Positions 1 through 7,541 are shown, numbered from the stretch's first letter. The stretch is DNA of 34,221 bases from Dictyobacter arantiisoli (GCF_008326305.1 NZ_BIXY01000079.1:1-34221), one strand, 5' to 3'. The notes: generated by a model not told the origin, from the sequence alone. Program-made: numbers and translations.

Positions 1-13
1 GCCTCGCACGCAT
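1..13 (-). CDS. Possible start of the T-box-controlled gene (proS?), partial
   Basis: On the minus strand an ATG at 13-11 begins a reading frame that leaves the window after four codons and reads Met-Arg-Ala-Arg. Many bacterial prolyl-tRNA synthetases begin Met-Arg-x-Ser/Arg. The T-box upstream carries a probable proline specifier, so proS is a reasonable guess. The ribosome binding site is weak. Other frames across positions 14-99 hit stops quickly, so the controlled gene must begin about here or further left. This is a guess from position and context; four residues prove nothing by themselves. Confidence 0.3.
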
Positions 14-99
14 TGGTACCTATTTCTTCCCGAACGGAGTTTCTCTTTCAAAACTGAGTCTGCTCATGAGGGCTTACACAAAGGACACCTTTCTGCAAG

Positions 100-361
100 C
101 CCCGGTTTTAAAACGTGACACTTAGTCACAAATCTTTCATCTCGGAAATTCATCCCAGGATGATGGGACGGAGAGATAACGCCTCTCTGACACAATGGTT
201 CTGTTCAATTGTTGAGTGTCAAAGCCCTCTGGAGGCGGCTTTCTTTGAAAAGCGGAACTATATCCCTCCTCTTTTACCTCAGGAGGCATAGTTCCCTTCA
301 TCACAGTGGGCATTTTCCTACAGTCTCATTTGTGTAAAAGTGTCACGTTTTAAAACCGGGG
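100..361. mobile_element. Small inverted-repeat element (MITE-like), 262 bp
   Basis: Positions 100-123 and 338-361 are perfect 24-bp inverted repeats; the outer end reads CCCCGGTTTTAAAACGTGAC. The 214 bp between them has no credible reading frame. It is itself partly palindromic, with an AGGAGG/CCTCCT-like pair around 266-290. No clear target-site duplication is visible: the flanks are GCAAG on the left and TTCATG on the right. Perfect long termini and no coding capacity fit a non-autonomous element mobilised by a transposase elsewhere. It lies between the T-box terminator and the gene the T-box should control. Confidence 0.75.
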
Positions 362-386
362 TTCATGACTATCTGCAAACGAGCAT

Positions 387-414
387 AAAAAAACTCGTCC
401 TCACAAGGACGAGC
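387..414 (-). terminator. Intrinsic terminator of the T-box leader
   Basis: On the minus strand CTCGTCC pairs with GGACGAG across a short TTGTGA loop and is followed by seven T residues. It sits just downstream of the T-box antiterminator sequence, as expected for the terminator form of the switch. Confidence 0.88.
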
Positions 415-660
415 ATATAACCCGTGGTACCACCTCTTTTGAACTGCCTGCGCCGCTTCTATCCACAGATAAAAATCAACAGCAATTCCACTCATGCGGT
501 CAACAAAGAACCGCGCCTTCTGATAACGGCGAAGAGTGGCCGGTCAGGTTTCTACTGACGCTCTCAGGTGGGTTCGATGCTGGCTTCGCATGCCGCCTTG
601 CACTATCGCGGCTCGCTGTCCGAAACCATACGCATCTACTGATCCTGATCGAAGCGTTAA
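387..660 (-). promoter_or_regulatory. T-box leader (tRNA-sensing riboswitch), probably proline-specific
   Basis: Read on the minus strand, this has the T-box landmarks in order. Stem I begins near 650 with a GATCAGGATCAGTA segment containing the AGTA loop-E motif. The distal loop has CAGCGAGCCGCGATAGTG. The specifier region reads GAACCCACCTGAG. The conserved T-box sequence AGGTGGTACCACGGG lies at 421-435, and an intrinsic terminator at 387-414 ends the leader. The specifier is most simply CCC or CCA (proline), with ACC (threonine) as the alternative. The TGGT in the antiterminator bulge would pair with a tRNA end carrying discriminator A, which suits tRNA-Pro. Uncharged tRNA would favour antitermination and expression of a synthetase or amino-acid gene to the left. 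Confidence 0.88.
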
Positions 661-903
661 CATTGTTTTTTAGTCAGGCAAAGCATACACCATCAACTCA
701 GGTGTGTCAAGCAATGCAAAGAGAAAGTTGGGGTTCCAATTCCCAACTTAATTTGGCAGAATTGGCTTTTAGTCTGGACACAAACAGACCAGGTAATTTG
801 GCCATCCAACATTCATCAAACCTTTTACCATTAGACTTCCCACCAGGTGAGAAAAGATGTGTAATACATGTTCCACATAGTAGGAGAGGAACAGCACACT
901 CAA

Positions 904-1304
904 TGCGATTTTTAAGTTGGGAAAGAGTAATAAAATCATTCGAAAAACGCTTCGCCCCATTCCACATTTTGAAAGCTTTTTCGGCATGCCTTACATTCAT
1001 TGCGTGCCTTGCTATGTTTAGTGGTAATGCATTTGCATATAACAGGCCAAATATTATAAATTACGTAGGTAAGTGGGCAAAGAATCGAAATGGATTCTGG
1101 CCATCATATGGGTCAGATTGCACGATTTTTCTGTCTCAGTCTATGAATGCAGGTAGAGATGGTATGGATGGCACCTGGCATGCACAATATTATTTATAGC
1201 ACTGGGATGTAACACTAGCATAGGACAACGCCAGCTACAATTTTCAATATGAGACGCAAAACAAGACACAATCAAAAATAAAAGCAGCTCAACAAAAACC
1301 CTAA
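904..1304 (+). pseudogene. Secreted amidase (Amidase_6-like) remnant with two in-frame TAG codons
   Basis: The frame from ATG 904, with an AGGAGAGG ribosome site upstream, encodes a hydrophobic signal segment ending in SGNAFA. A stretch follows that resembles the start of the Amidase_6 (putative amidase) domain: YNRPNIINYVGKWAKNRN and then SDCTIFLSQSMNAG, where the DCTxFxSQ motif holds the family's conserved Cys. The frame is stopped by TAG at 1197-1199. It then continues sensibly as HWDVTLA, meets a second TAG at 1221-1223, and runs on as DNASYNFQYETQ to a TAA at 1302. Both TAGs could come from CAG by one transition. Even read through, the product lacks most of the domain, including the usual downstream His/Asn, so it is a fragment. 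An ATG at 663 extends the frame upstream but adds nothing recognisable. Confidence 0.65.
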
Positions 1305-1318
1305 ATACGCTGACAAAG

Positions 1319-1352
1319 CAAGATCAGGTTTTGTTTTAAAAACCTGATCTTG
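1319..1352. repeat. Perfect 14-bp hairpin between amidase remnant and WD40 gene
   Basis: CAAGATCAGGTTTT (1319-1332) is the exact reverse complement of 1339-1352, around a 6-base loop. No strong T-run follows on the plus strand, so it may be a weak terminator for the upstream frame or a structured 5' region for the WD40 gene. Confidence 0.6.
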
Positions 1353-1397
1353 TTCAACACAATCGCAGATACGACAACATAAAAATGGAGATTGCAA

Positions 1398-2492
1398 ATG
1401 TCTGAACTACCTTTTCAAAATAACGTTCATAAAGAAAAAAGTGTAAATCAACCATCCACTCGAAATTCTCTATCTCGAAGGACGTTCTTAAAGAGAGGTG
1501 GTTTAGTAAGTGGTGGTGTTCTCCTCGCTCTTGGTGGTGCTTTTCTTTGGGAAAAAAATTATTGGCACGATTCTGCGATTTATACGTTTCATGATACAGT
1601 CTATAGTGTCACATGGTCTCCAAGCGGCAAAAGGCTTGCAACTCTGAACGCAGATGGGGCGCTCCACGTCTGGGATACCTCAACATATACAACAACATAT
1701 AGTAGCCATGCTACTGGAAATATCCCTACAGGTGCAACCAGATGGTCACCCAATGGACAGTATATCGCTTCATGCGATCAAAACCACGCTGTACGTATCT
1801 GGAATACTAACAACTGGTCATCATTCACGAATACATCTAACATGCAAACGGATGTAACCTCACTTGCCTGGTCGCCAGATAGCAATTTCGTTGCAGTGGG
1901 AAGTGCCAACAAACTCGTATGCATTTACCATGTAACGGCAGGAAAAACTTCTGCAGCTGAGCTAGCCTTTACCTATGATCAACATCAGGATGGAATAACT
2001 ACACTAGCGTGGGCATCTAATGGCACCTATATTGCTTCAGGTTCTTTAGATGGAACTGTTCGCATATGGCATCCTACGACAGGTGTCACACAAGCGACTT
2101 TTAGTGATCCCGCCATACATCCCATCACAGCCGTAACCTGGTCACCTGATAATCAAATGTTAGCCTTCACGTTTGGCCCAAAGGAAGATAATCTGCAACC
2201 GATGAGTACACACATCGTCCAGGTAGTTCATATTCCATCGGGCTCAGTAGTATCAAGCCATACGGGACACAGTGATTATGTAGCTTCACTGTCCTGGTCT
2301 TCCAATGGAGCCTATATAGCCTCCGCCAGCGATGATACTACTGTACATATTTGGCAGCCCAAACAAGCACAGAACGTTTATATTTATCGTGGCCATACGG
2401 CCCGTGTAAGAAATGTTGTCTGGGCGCCAGATAATATCCATCTGGCAACGACCAGTGAAGATAACACCCTTCAAGTCTGGCAAAACTCTTAA
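1398..2492 (+). CDS. Tat-exported WD40-repeat protein (seven-bladed propeller)
   Basis: The 364-residue product starts at ATG 1398, which has GGAG eight bases upstream; an in-frame TTG at 1392 is less likely. The N-terminus has a twin-arginine motif (SRRTFLKRG, about residues 28-36) followed by a hydrophobic stretch (GGVLLALGGAFLW), so export by the Tat route or Tat-dependent membrane anchoring is expected. The rest is seven WD40 repeats, each with a W-S-P/S-(D/N)-G segment and a closing VxIW or similar; examples are WSPNGQYIAS and DGTVRIWHPTTG. Seven repeats make one closed propeller, typically a protein-binding platform. No catalytic domain is fused. The partner is unknown, and the neighbours, a decayed amidase and an HxlR locus, give no clue. 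Confidence 0.9.
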   Translation: MSELPFQNNVHKEKSVNQPSTRNSLSRRTFLKRGGLVSGGVLLALGGAFLWEKNYWHDSAIYTFHDTVYSVTWSPSGKRLATLNADGALHVWDTSTYTTTYSSHATGNIPTGATRWSPNGQYIASCDQNHAVRIWNTNNWSSFTNTSNMQTDVTSLAWSPDSNFVAVGSANKLVCIYHVTAGKTSAAELAFTYDQHQDGITTLAWASNGTYIASGSLDGTVRIWHPTTGVTQATFSDPAIHPITAVTWSPDNQMLAFTFGPKEDNLQPMSTHIVQVVHIPSGSVVSSHTGHSDYVASLSWSSNGAYIASASDDTTVHIWQPKQAQNVYIYRGHTARVRNVVWAPDNIHLATTSEDNTLQVWQNS

Positions 2493-2789
2493 CACATCAT
2501 CTAGCCCTGGACCCAACGCAAGATCAGAAAGAGATGGAATTCCTCATGCTTTGAACCTTGTTTTTGAGAAACCGTCCCTAGTGCAGGTTCAAGAGACCCG
2601 TTGTGCAAGATGATCAGTTGTGTGAGAAACAAAGGGATCAGAGACGTGACGCTCCGTGTGCCACTGCAGTGAGCAGATGGGCTGATTCAGCACGGTCCCG
2701 TTGTCAGGGCTTTTCAATTCTGGAAATCGTCAGCCGCGATGGTTCTCCTAAGATCTTTCAGCTTCTGTTGGTCGTTGACATCTTCTCCC
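2493..2789. other. Intergenic stretch with nothing recognised
   Basis: About 300 bases between the WD40 gene and the HxlR regulator, which converge here. Short overlapping frames give no recognisable protein, and no strong hairpin with a T-run was found. Confidence 0.5.
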
Positions 2790-3137
2790 TTATTGCTCAC
2801 TTTGAGAGATCGCATCTTCTGCCAACGCCCAGGTTGTCATCGCCTCGAAGATAGGGCGCAAGCGTTGCCCTCGTTCCGTCAGTTTGTATTCAACGTGGAG
2901 CGGAACCTCCGAGTAGACCGTACGCGTCACGATGCCTTGCTCTTCCAATAAACGCAGCCGATCCGTCAGCGTTTTTGGGCTAATGGGAGCCAACGAACGA
3001 CGAAACTCACCAAAACGTTTGATCCCGCTGAACAGGTCACGCAGAATAAGAATAGTCCACTTGCCCTCTAAGATCTCCACGGTACGTCCGATTGGCTGAA
3101 AACAGGAAATGTCAGTCATCACTCTTGCTGGCTCCAT
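2790..3137 (-). CDS. HxlR-family transcriptional regulator
   Basis: The 115-residue product is a typical one-domain HxlR winged-helix protein. It has a Cys near the N-terminus (ISCFQPIGRTVEIL), then the family signature GKWTILILRDLFSGIKRFGEF, the recognition-helix region (ISPKTLTDRLRLLEEQGIV), the wing (YSEVPLHVEYKLTERGQRL) and a C-terminal dimerisation helix. HxlR proteins often sense electrophiles or oxidants through that N-terminal Cys; whether this one does is inference. It is divergent from the DUF1330 gene at 3313, the usual layout for a regulator of its neighbour, with a palindrome in the shared gap. The ATG at 3137 is used; an in-frame ATG at 3119 is an alternative. Confidence 0.9.
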   Translation of the reverse strand: MEPARVMTDISCFQPIGRTVEILEGKWTILILRDLFSGIKRFGEFRRSLAPISPKTLTDRLRLLEEQGIVTRTVYSEVPLHVEYKLTERGQRLRPIFEAMTTWALAEDAISQSEQ

Positions 3138-3207
3138 GCTAGTTCACTTTCTGAAACTATTGCACTTTTTTGAAACTACTTTACAAAAGTACCAGAGAGT
3201 TCTACTC

Positions 3208-3234
3208 TTGTCAACAAGACAAAATGTTTGTCTT
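3208..3234. promoter_or_regulatory. Candidate HxlR operator in the divergent promoter region
   Basis: AAGACAAA-ATG-TTTGTCTT at 3216-3234 is a perfect 8-bp inverted repeat. It overlaps a second pair, TTGTC-AACAA-GACAA, at 3208-3222. The site lies between the HxlR gene and the DUF1330 gene, where a dimeric winged-helix regulator would act. A direct repeat of TGAAACTA/TTGAAACTA near 3150-3176 could also contribute. The assignment to HxlR is inference from position. Confidence 0.5.
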
Positions 3235-3312
3235 CCCGAAGTGTCATGAGATGGAGATATATGTCTCTATTCACTCCAGAATACATTCATGAAGAATAAA
3301 GGAGAAAAAACA

Positions 3313-3606
3313 ATGGCAGCCTATCTTGTCTTTGATGTCGAGAAAATAACTGATGTTGAGATGATGATGGAATATCGTCGGCTCGCCGCGCCAACGCTGA
3401 AAGAATACGGCGTCAAATTCCTGGTAGAAGGAGGTGGCCCATATGAAGTAATTGAAGGGGAGAGGCCGACACAAGGGTTGGTTATCCTGCAATTTGAGGA
3501 TACGGATCACTTCAGACGTTGGTTTAATTCATCTGAATATCAGGAAGCTCGCAAGCTCCGTCTCCGGTCATCTACTGCTCAAGTCATTCTTATCGAGGGG
3601 CAGTGA
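3313..3606 (+). CDS. DUF1330-family protein (dimeric alpha-beta barrel)
   Basis: Start ATG 3313 is chosen because AAAGGAG lies at the right spacing before it; the longer frame from 3289 would read through that ribosome site. The 97-residue product (MAAYLVFDVEKITD, then GVKFLVEGGGPYEVIEG, RPTQGLVILQFED and FRRWFNSSEYQEARKLR) has the layout of DUF1330, a small ferredoxin-like fold that usually dimerises. Family function is poorly known. It is probably controlled by the divergent HxlR regulator. The reading frame is intact up to TGA 3604-3606, where a dehydrogenase remnant begins. Confidence 0.88.
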   Translation: MAAYLVFDVEKITDVEMMMEYRRLAAPTLKEYGVKFLVEGGGPYEVIEGERPTQGLVILQFEDTDHFRRWFNSSEYQEARKLRLRSSTAQVILIEGQ

Positions 3607-4068
3607 CTGCAGCCTCTGTCGTCGCGTCTATCCGGCGACCAGAACGAGCCGCAGAGATGAAAGAGAGCGGCGTCCATCAGACCGTTGGAGGAGAAGATCT
3701 CACGCTCGCACAAGCGTTTGGCCCCTATCATCTCATTATCGACTAGGGGCAAGACTCTTGCGACAGCCTTAACTCTGCTTGCGCCTGGCGAGATGTGTGT
3801 CAATCTTGGGACGTCAGAGAGTACTGAGGTCAGTTTGAATCTCAGAACCATTCTGAGCAAGAGCATTCATTTCTGTGAATTGTTTTTGCTGAAAGAGCTA
3901 GAACGCTCTTCAGTGGCAGAGGATCTTCAAGGTCTGGCCCAGCTTGTAGCCAATGGGCAGCTCAATCCGCGTATCAATGTACAGGCTCCCTGGACCGAGG
4001 CGAGCGAAGTAACACAACGCTTCCTGGATCGACGGATCACCGGCAAGGCCGTTCTCGCTCTCGCTTGA
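3603..4068 (+). pseudogene. Frameshifted remnant of a zinc-binding (MDR/quinone) oxidoreductase
   Basis: Two frames together give the C-terminal half of a medium-chain dehydrogenase. The first, from about 3603, reads VVASIRRPERAAEMKESGV and later EDLTLAQAFGPYHLIID, then stops at TAG 3747. The second, one base over, resumes at GKTLATALTLLAPGEMCVN and continues through LAQLVANGQLNPRI and APWTEASEVTQRF to the end ITGKAVLALA. A functional gene would run LIIDSVGGKTLATAL through this junction, so a small deletion near 3745 explains the shift. The N-terminal catalytic half is missing; the fragment begins at the stop codon of the DUF1330 gene. It is almost certainly non-functional. Confidence 0.8.
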
Positions 4069-4140
4069 GACGCTTTATGAGTCATCTCCATTTGTAAATC
4101 CCAACATTAAACGATTTACACCCATAGCAACAAGCCATCC

Positions 4141-4171
4141 TGGTGCAACAAACGAACGGTTTGTTGCACCA
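4141..4171. repeat. Perfect 13-bp hairpin upstream of the transposase
   Basis: TGGTGCAACAAAC (4141-4153) pairs exactly with GTTTGTTGCACCA (4159-4171) around a GAACG loop. It lies between the dehydrogenase remnant and the IS630-type transposase. It could be part of the insertion-sequence end or a terminator-like structure; no T-run follows. Confidence 0.55.
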
Positions 4172-4236
4172 AATTCATTCTGATCGTCTCCTTTTGAAAA
4201 ACGCGCGAGCTTCTCGCGAAGAAGAAAAAACGACAC

Positions 4237-5349
4237 ATGAAAGCTCCTCTCTTTGTCCAAACGTTGAGTCCAGACGAACAGGCAAAAATCTCCGATGGAT
4301 TGTGCTCATGTGACGCCTTTACCCTTCGTCGCTCTCAGATCCTGCTTGCCTCCAGCCGAGGGCAGCGCCCATCATCCGTCGCCAGAAACCTGGGTTGCGC
4401 GACCCAAACCGTGCGTAATGCCATTCATGCTTTTGAGCAGAAAGGGCTGGATTGCCTGAAGCCCGAGTCCAGTCGGCCAAAAACGGTGCAAGCCCAATTT
4501 GACCAAGACGTGTGCGAAGAATTACGAGCGATCCTCCACAAGCCGCCACACGTTTTCAACAAAACGACCAGCCTCTGGACGCTTCAACGAGCGGCCGAGG
4601 TATGTTTCGAGCAAGGACTGACCGAACAGCAGGTAAGCATCGAAACGATCCGTCAGGCCCTCAAGCGACTGGGGGTGAGGTGGCAACGTGCTAAACACTG
4701 GATCACGAGTCCCGATCCTGAATATATCAGAAAAAAACAACGACGTGATGCCCTTATTGCTCTCGCACAGCGGTACGGATGGGAGATTGGCTATATGGAC
4801 GAAGTGTGGTGGAGCCGACTGAGTCAACCAAACCTGCACAGTTGGAGTGAGCAGGACAAGCCGCTGCGTTTATAAGAGATGAACAAAGAAAAGGATGATC
4901 CTGACCCAAAAGCGCTGGCGTGTTATGGGATGCTTTCATCCTCCGATGAGCACATGTTCCTCCGCTTTGTCGCAGGTCGCCCAGTCAGTTCCGTCACGAT
5001 CGAGTTTCTACAATGGCTGGGCGAGCAGGTCCAGGCGCAGGGACACCACGTACTGGTGCTTATTTGGGATAACGCTTCCTGGCACGTGAGTAAGCAGGTT
5101 AAAAGTTGGCTGCGAGAGCATAACCAGGCAGTGCAACAAGAGACAGGTTCGAAAGCAGGCGTGAGGATTATTCCCTGCTGGTTGCCAGTCAAGAGTCCGT
5201 GGTTAAACCGCATCGAACCCAAGTGGGTTCACGGCAAACGTGCCATTGTTGAACCTGCACGGATTTTAACAGCAAGCGAACTCAAGCAGCGTGTCTGCGA
5301 TTACATTGGCTGTGAGCTGCTTGAGCCACTTACACAGGAGGTCTCTTGA
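4237..5349 (+). pseudogene. IS630-family transposase interrupted by one in-frame TAA
   Basis: One reading frame runs from ATG 4237 to TGA 5347-5349, with a single TAA at 4873-4875 after the residues KPLRL. The first part (212 codons) has a helix-turn-helix domain (RRSQILLASSRGQRPSSVAR, then GCATQTVRNAIHAFEQKGL) and a second Winged-helix-like block (SIETIRQALKRLGVRW). The DDE domain straddles the stop: first Asp in YMDEVWWSRL, second in LIWDNASWHV and Glu in NRIEPKWVHGK. All three catalytic residues are present, so only the stop separates this from an intact IS630 transposase. No convincing terminal inverted repeats were found. An ATG follows the TAA after one codon, so two half-proteins could be made. 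Confidence 0.85.
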
Positions 5350-5648
5350 ATCTGCACTAGCCAGCAGGAACAGCTGTTAGCTGAGGATTACTTCATTTTT
5401 TGGAATCGGAAGACCTTGCAGAGAAAGATGGGGCTAAATATCGGAATATGCTGACAAAAAATCAGGTGGCATCCCACTGCTGCTGAGTCTATAATAAGGA
5501 ATAGAAATATATTCTTGTATTGGCAACTATAGATTGCGTTATCTTCACGGACTCAGGCAAAACGCCGGCATGATCCATACAGTTGGTGGGAGAGAGAAAG
5601 AAGATAAAGCATTCATTCGATACGCATTCTCAGGAGCATATTCGTACA
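5350..5648. other. Intergenic stretch downstream of the IS630 remnant
   Basis: About 300 bases without a credible gene. A TATAAT occurs at about 5490 (CTATAATAAGG) but no matching -35 at normal spacing. This probably holds the right end of the insertion sequence and the promoter of the cupredoxin gene. Confidence 0.4.
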
Positions 5649-6032
5649 ATGAAAAAGATATTTGGAGCTCTGATAATTTTGAGCCTGCTGGCACTCTTGA
5701 TCTCGGCATGCGCTGTGGGCAGCAATCAAGCTACCGGGCCTAATCCGGTCCATATGGATGACTCAAGCTTTAAGTTACTCTCAATCGATATCAAAAAAGG
5801 TGACAAGATTACTCTGATCAACGATAATGCCCCGGTCCATATTATCGCCAATGGCACCTGGGGGGATAATAATACTCCGAAACCGGGAAGTGAGACGGGC
5901 GCACCTAAAATAAATAATCTACAGGTCGATGGCTTTGGGAGCGGCTCTATCGGCCCATTTAATACCGCTGGCACCTTTCAGATCTATTGCACGGTTCATC
6001 CAGGCATGAAATTAACGGTCAACGTGAAATAG
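5649..6032 (+). CDS. Cupredoxin-domain lipoprotein
   Basis: Start ATG 5649 follows an AGGAG about a dozen bases upstream; longer frames add an unlikely polar leader. The 127-residue product has a signal peptide with lipobox (LLALLISAC, Cys about residue 20), so it should be lipid-anchored outside the membrane. The rest is a cupredoxin fold with the type 1 copper ligands visible: His in DNAPVHIIANG, then Cys, His and Met in the closing motif YCTVHPGM. The likely role is single-electron transfer or copper handling at the cell surface. It stands alone, with no oxidase or reductase gene next to it, so its partner is unknown. Confidence 0.87.
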   Translation: MKKIFGALIILSLLALLISACAVGSNQATGPNPVHMDDSSFKLLSIDIKKGDKITLINDNAPVHIIANGTWGDNNTPKPGSETGAPKINNLQVDGFGSGSIGPFNTAGTFQIYCTVHPGMKLTVNVK

Positions 6033-6049
6033 GTGATCCCACCAAAAAA

Positions 6050-6070
6050 GCCCCGCCGGGATGGCGGGGC
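6050..6070. terminator. GC-rich hairpin after the cupredoxin gene
   Basis: GCCCCGCC (6050-6057) pairs with GGCGGGGC (6063-6070). On the plus strand only a weakly T-rich tail follows. On the minus strand six T residues follow, so it would also end any transcript coming from the right. Confidence 0.7.
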
Positions 6071-6488
6071 CTACATTTCTGGATAGAGATTCCACGTTAA
6101 AAGCCGTTAAAGGATGCGTTGATATCATAGGCTGCCGCCAATTGACTCTGGGCCAGGCCAGCTTGAGGTGCAGCTGCGTGAGAAGAAACGGAAAAATAAC
6201 GAAACCTCCATATTTTGTAGAAAACCCCTACAAAAAGGCTAGTCAAGAGCTGGTGTTTTGCAGTATGATACTAAGAGGAAAGTAACAGCGGTTACATATT
6301 TTGAGATAAAGAAAAGATGAGAGAATAGAAAAACTCGTCGATACGGAAGAGTAAACGAGACGAATCCTTTTAGGAGAGCGTATTATATTAAGTTATGGCT
6401 AAAGAAGAATTCACCTTCAAGCAATGTTGATAGAAATAAAGTATAATTAAAGCTCATTATTTCATGATGCGAGAGGAATTGCTACTGC
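6071..6488. promoter_or_regulatory. Long leader region upstream of the osmoprotectant ABC operon
   Basis: About 420 bases with no credible gene. A TATAAT at 6442-6447 is the best -10 candidate for the downstream operon, but no good -35 lies 16-18 bases before it. GAGAGGAA at 6471-6478 is the ribosome site for the ATPase gene. Nothing else is recognised. Confidence 0.4.
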
Positions 6489-7499
6489 ATGACAACAATT
6501 GTATTTAACCAGATCACCAAACGGTATCCAGGAACAGATACTCCAGCCGTTGATGCAGTCACCTTTGAGGTTCCTGAAGGCAGCACATGCATGCTCGTAG
6601 GCACCTCTGGCTCTGGAAAAACGACACTATTGCGTATGGTCAATCGTCTCATCGAACCAAGCTCGGGCGAGATCTTGATCGATGGCAAAAATGTCTTGCA
6701 GGAAGATCCCATCCAACTTCGTCGCCGTATCGGCTATGTTATCCAGCAGGTAGGTCTTTTCCCCCACCTGACGATTGCCGAAAATGTGCGTGTCACGGCA
6801 GAGATTGCCGGGGGCTGGAGCAAGCAGCGGCTCAAACAACGCGTCGATGAATTGCTCGAACTGGTCGGCTTACCACCAGATGAATATCGCAAACGTTTTC
6901 CACGTCAACTTTCAGGTGGACAACAACAACGCGTCGGTCTGGCACGTGCTCTGGCCACAGATCCAGCCATTCTATTGATGGATGAGCCATTCGGTGCGCT
7001 TGATGCGATCACGCGTGCCCGTATGCAAGAAGAATTACTGCGCATCCAAAAAGATGTACATAAGACGATTCTCTTTGTCTCGCACGATATGGAAGAGGCA
7101 TTCAAATTGGGCGATCAAATCGCGGTGCTTTCGCAGGGTAAATTGGTACAGTTAGGTACACCAGTGGAGTTGTTGGCCCAACCGGCAAACGGCTTTGTAG
7201 GCCAGCTGGTCGGTGCTGACAATATTCTGCGCCAATTGCAGTACTTGCCGATTTCGCATGCGCTGGCAAACAAACCAGAAGCGGTTTCATCCGCCCACTG
7301 GGGAGACGTACCAGAACTATCAACTGAAGCTACGTTGCTTGATGCTCTGCTACAACTCCTCGCCACCAACGCTCCCGCCCTTTCTGCAAAAGATCCCCAG
7401 ACCAAACAGCACACCGGTTATATCACACTCGACAGCCTGAATCGCGAGATTTCTCACATACGCCAGGAACAGAACTCAACCGTGGAATCGCGGATATGA
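6489..7499 (+). CDS. Glycine betaine/quaternary amine ABC importer, ATPase subunit (OpuCA/ProV-like)
   Basis: The 336-residue protein is an ABC ATPase that powers uptake of an osmoprotectant. Walker A is GTSGSGKTT (about residues 38-46), the Q-loop is IGYVIQQVGLFPHLT, the signature is LSGGQQQRVGLARAL, Walker B is AILLMDEPFGALD and the switch His is in FVSHDMEEA. The N-terminal IFNQITKRYPG and RMVNRLIEPSSG are typical of the OpuA/ProV group. OpuCA proteins usually carry two CBS domains; here only about 90 residues follow the ABC core, room for at most one degenerate CBS (TEATLLDALLQLL, GYITLDSL). It opens a four-gene operon with two permeases and a binding protein. Confidence 0.92.
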   Translation: MTTIVFNQITKRYPGTDTPAVDAVTFEVPEGSTCMLVGTSGSGKTTLLRMVNRLIEPSSGEILIDGKNVLQEDPIQLRRRIGYVIQQVGLFPHLTIAENVRVTAEIAGGWSKQRLKQRVDELLELVGLPPDEYRKRFPRQLSGGQQQRVGLARALATDPAILLMDEPFGALDAITRARMQEELLRIQKDVHKTILFVSHDMEEAFKLGDQIAVLSQGKLVQLGTPVELLAQPANGFVGQLVGADNILRQLQYLPISHALANKPEAVSSAHWGDVPELSTEATLLDALLQLLATNAPALSAKDPQTKQHTGYITLDSLNREISHIRQEQNSTVESRI

Positions 7500-7541
7500 G
7501 ATCAGATAGGCTGTGACGATAGCGAAAAGGAGCTCTGTTCT

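Noticed and set aside
663-903. Upstream part of the long frame that ends in the amidase remnant
   Set aside because: No recognisable protein and no good ribosome site at 663; the signal segment and family motifs begin only after ATG 904.
2413-2951. Several overlapping short plus-strand frames across the WD40/HxlR gap
   Set aside because: No recognisable product; most overlap the two real genes.
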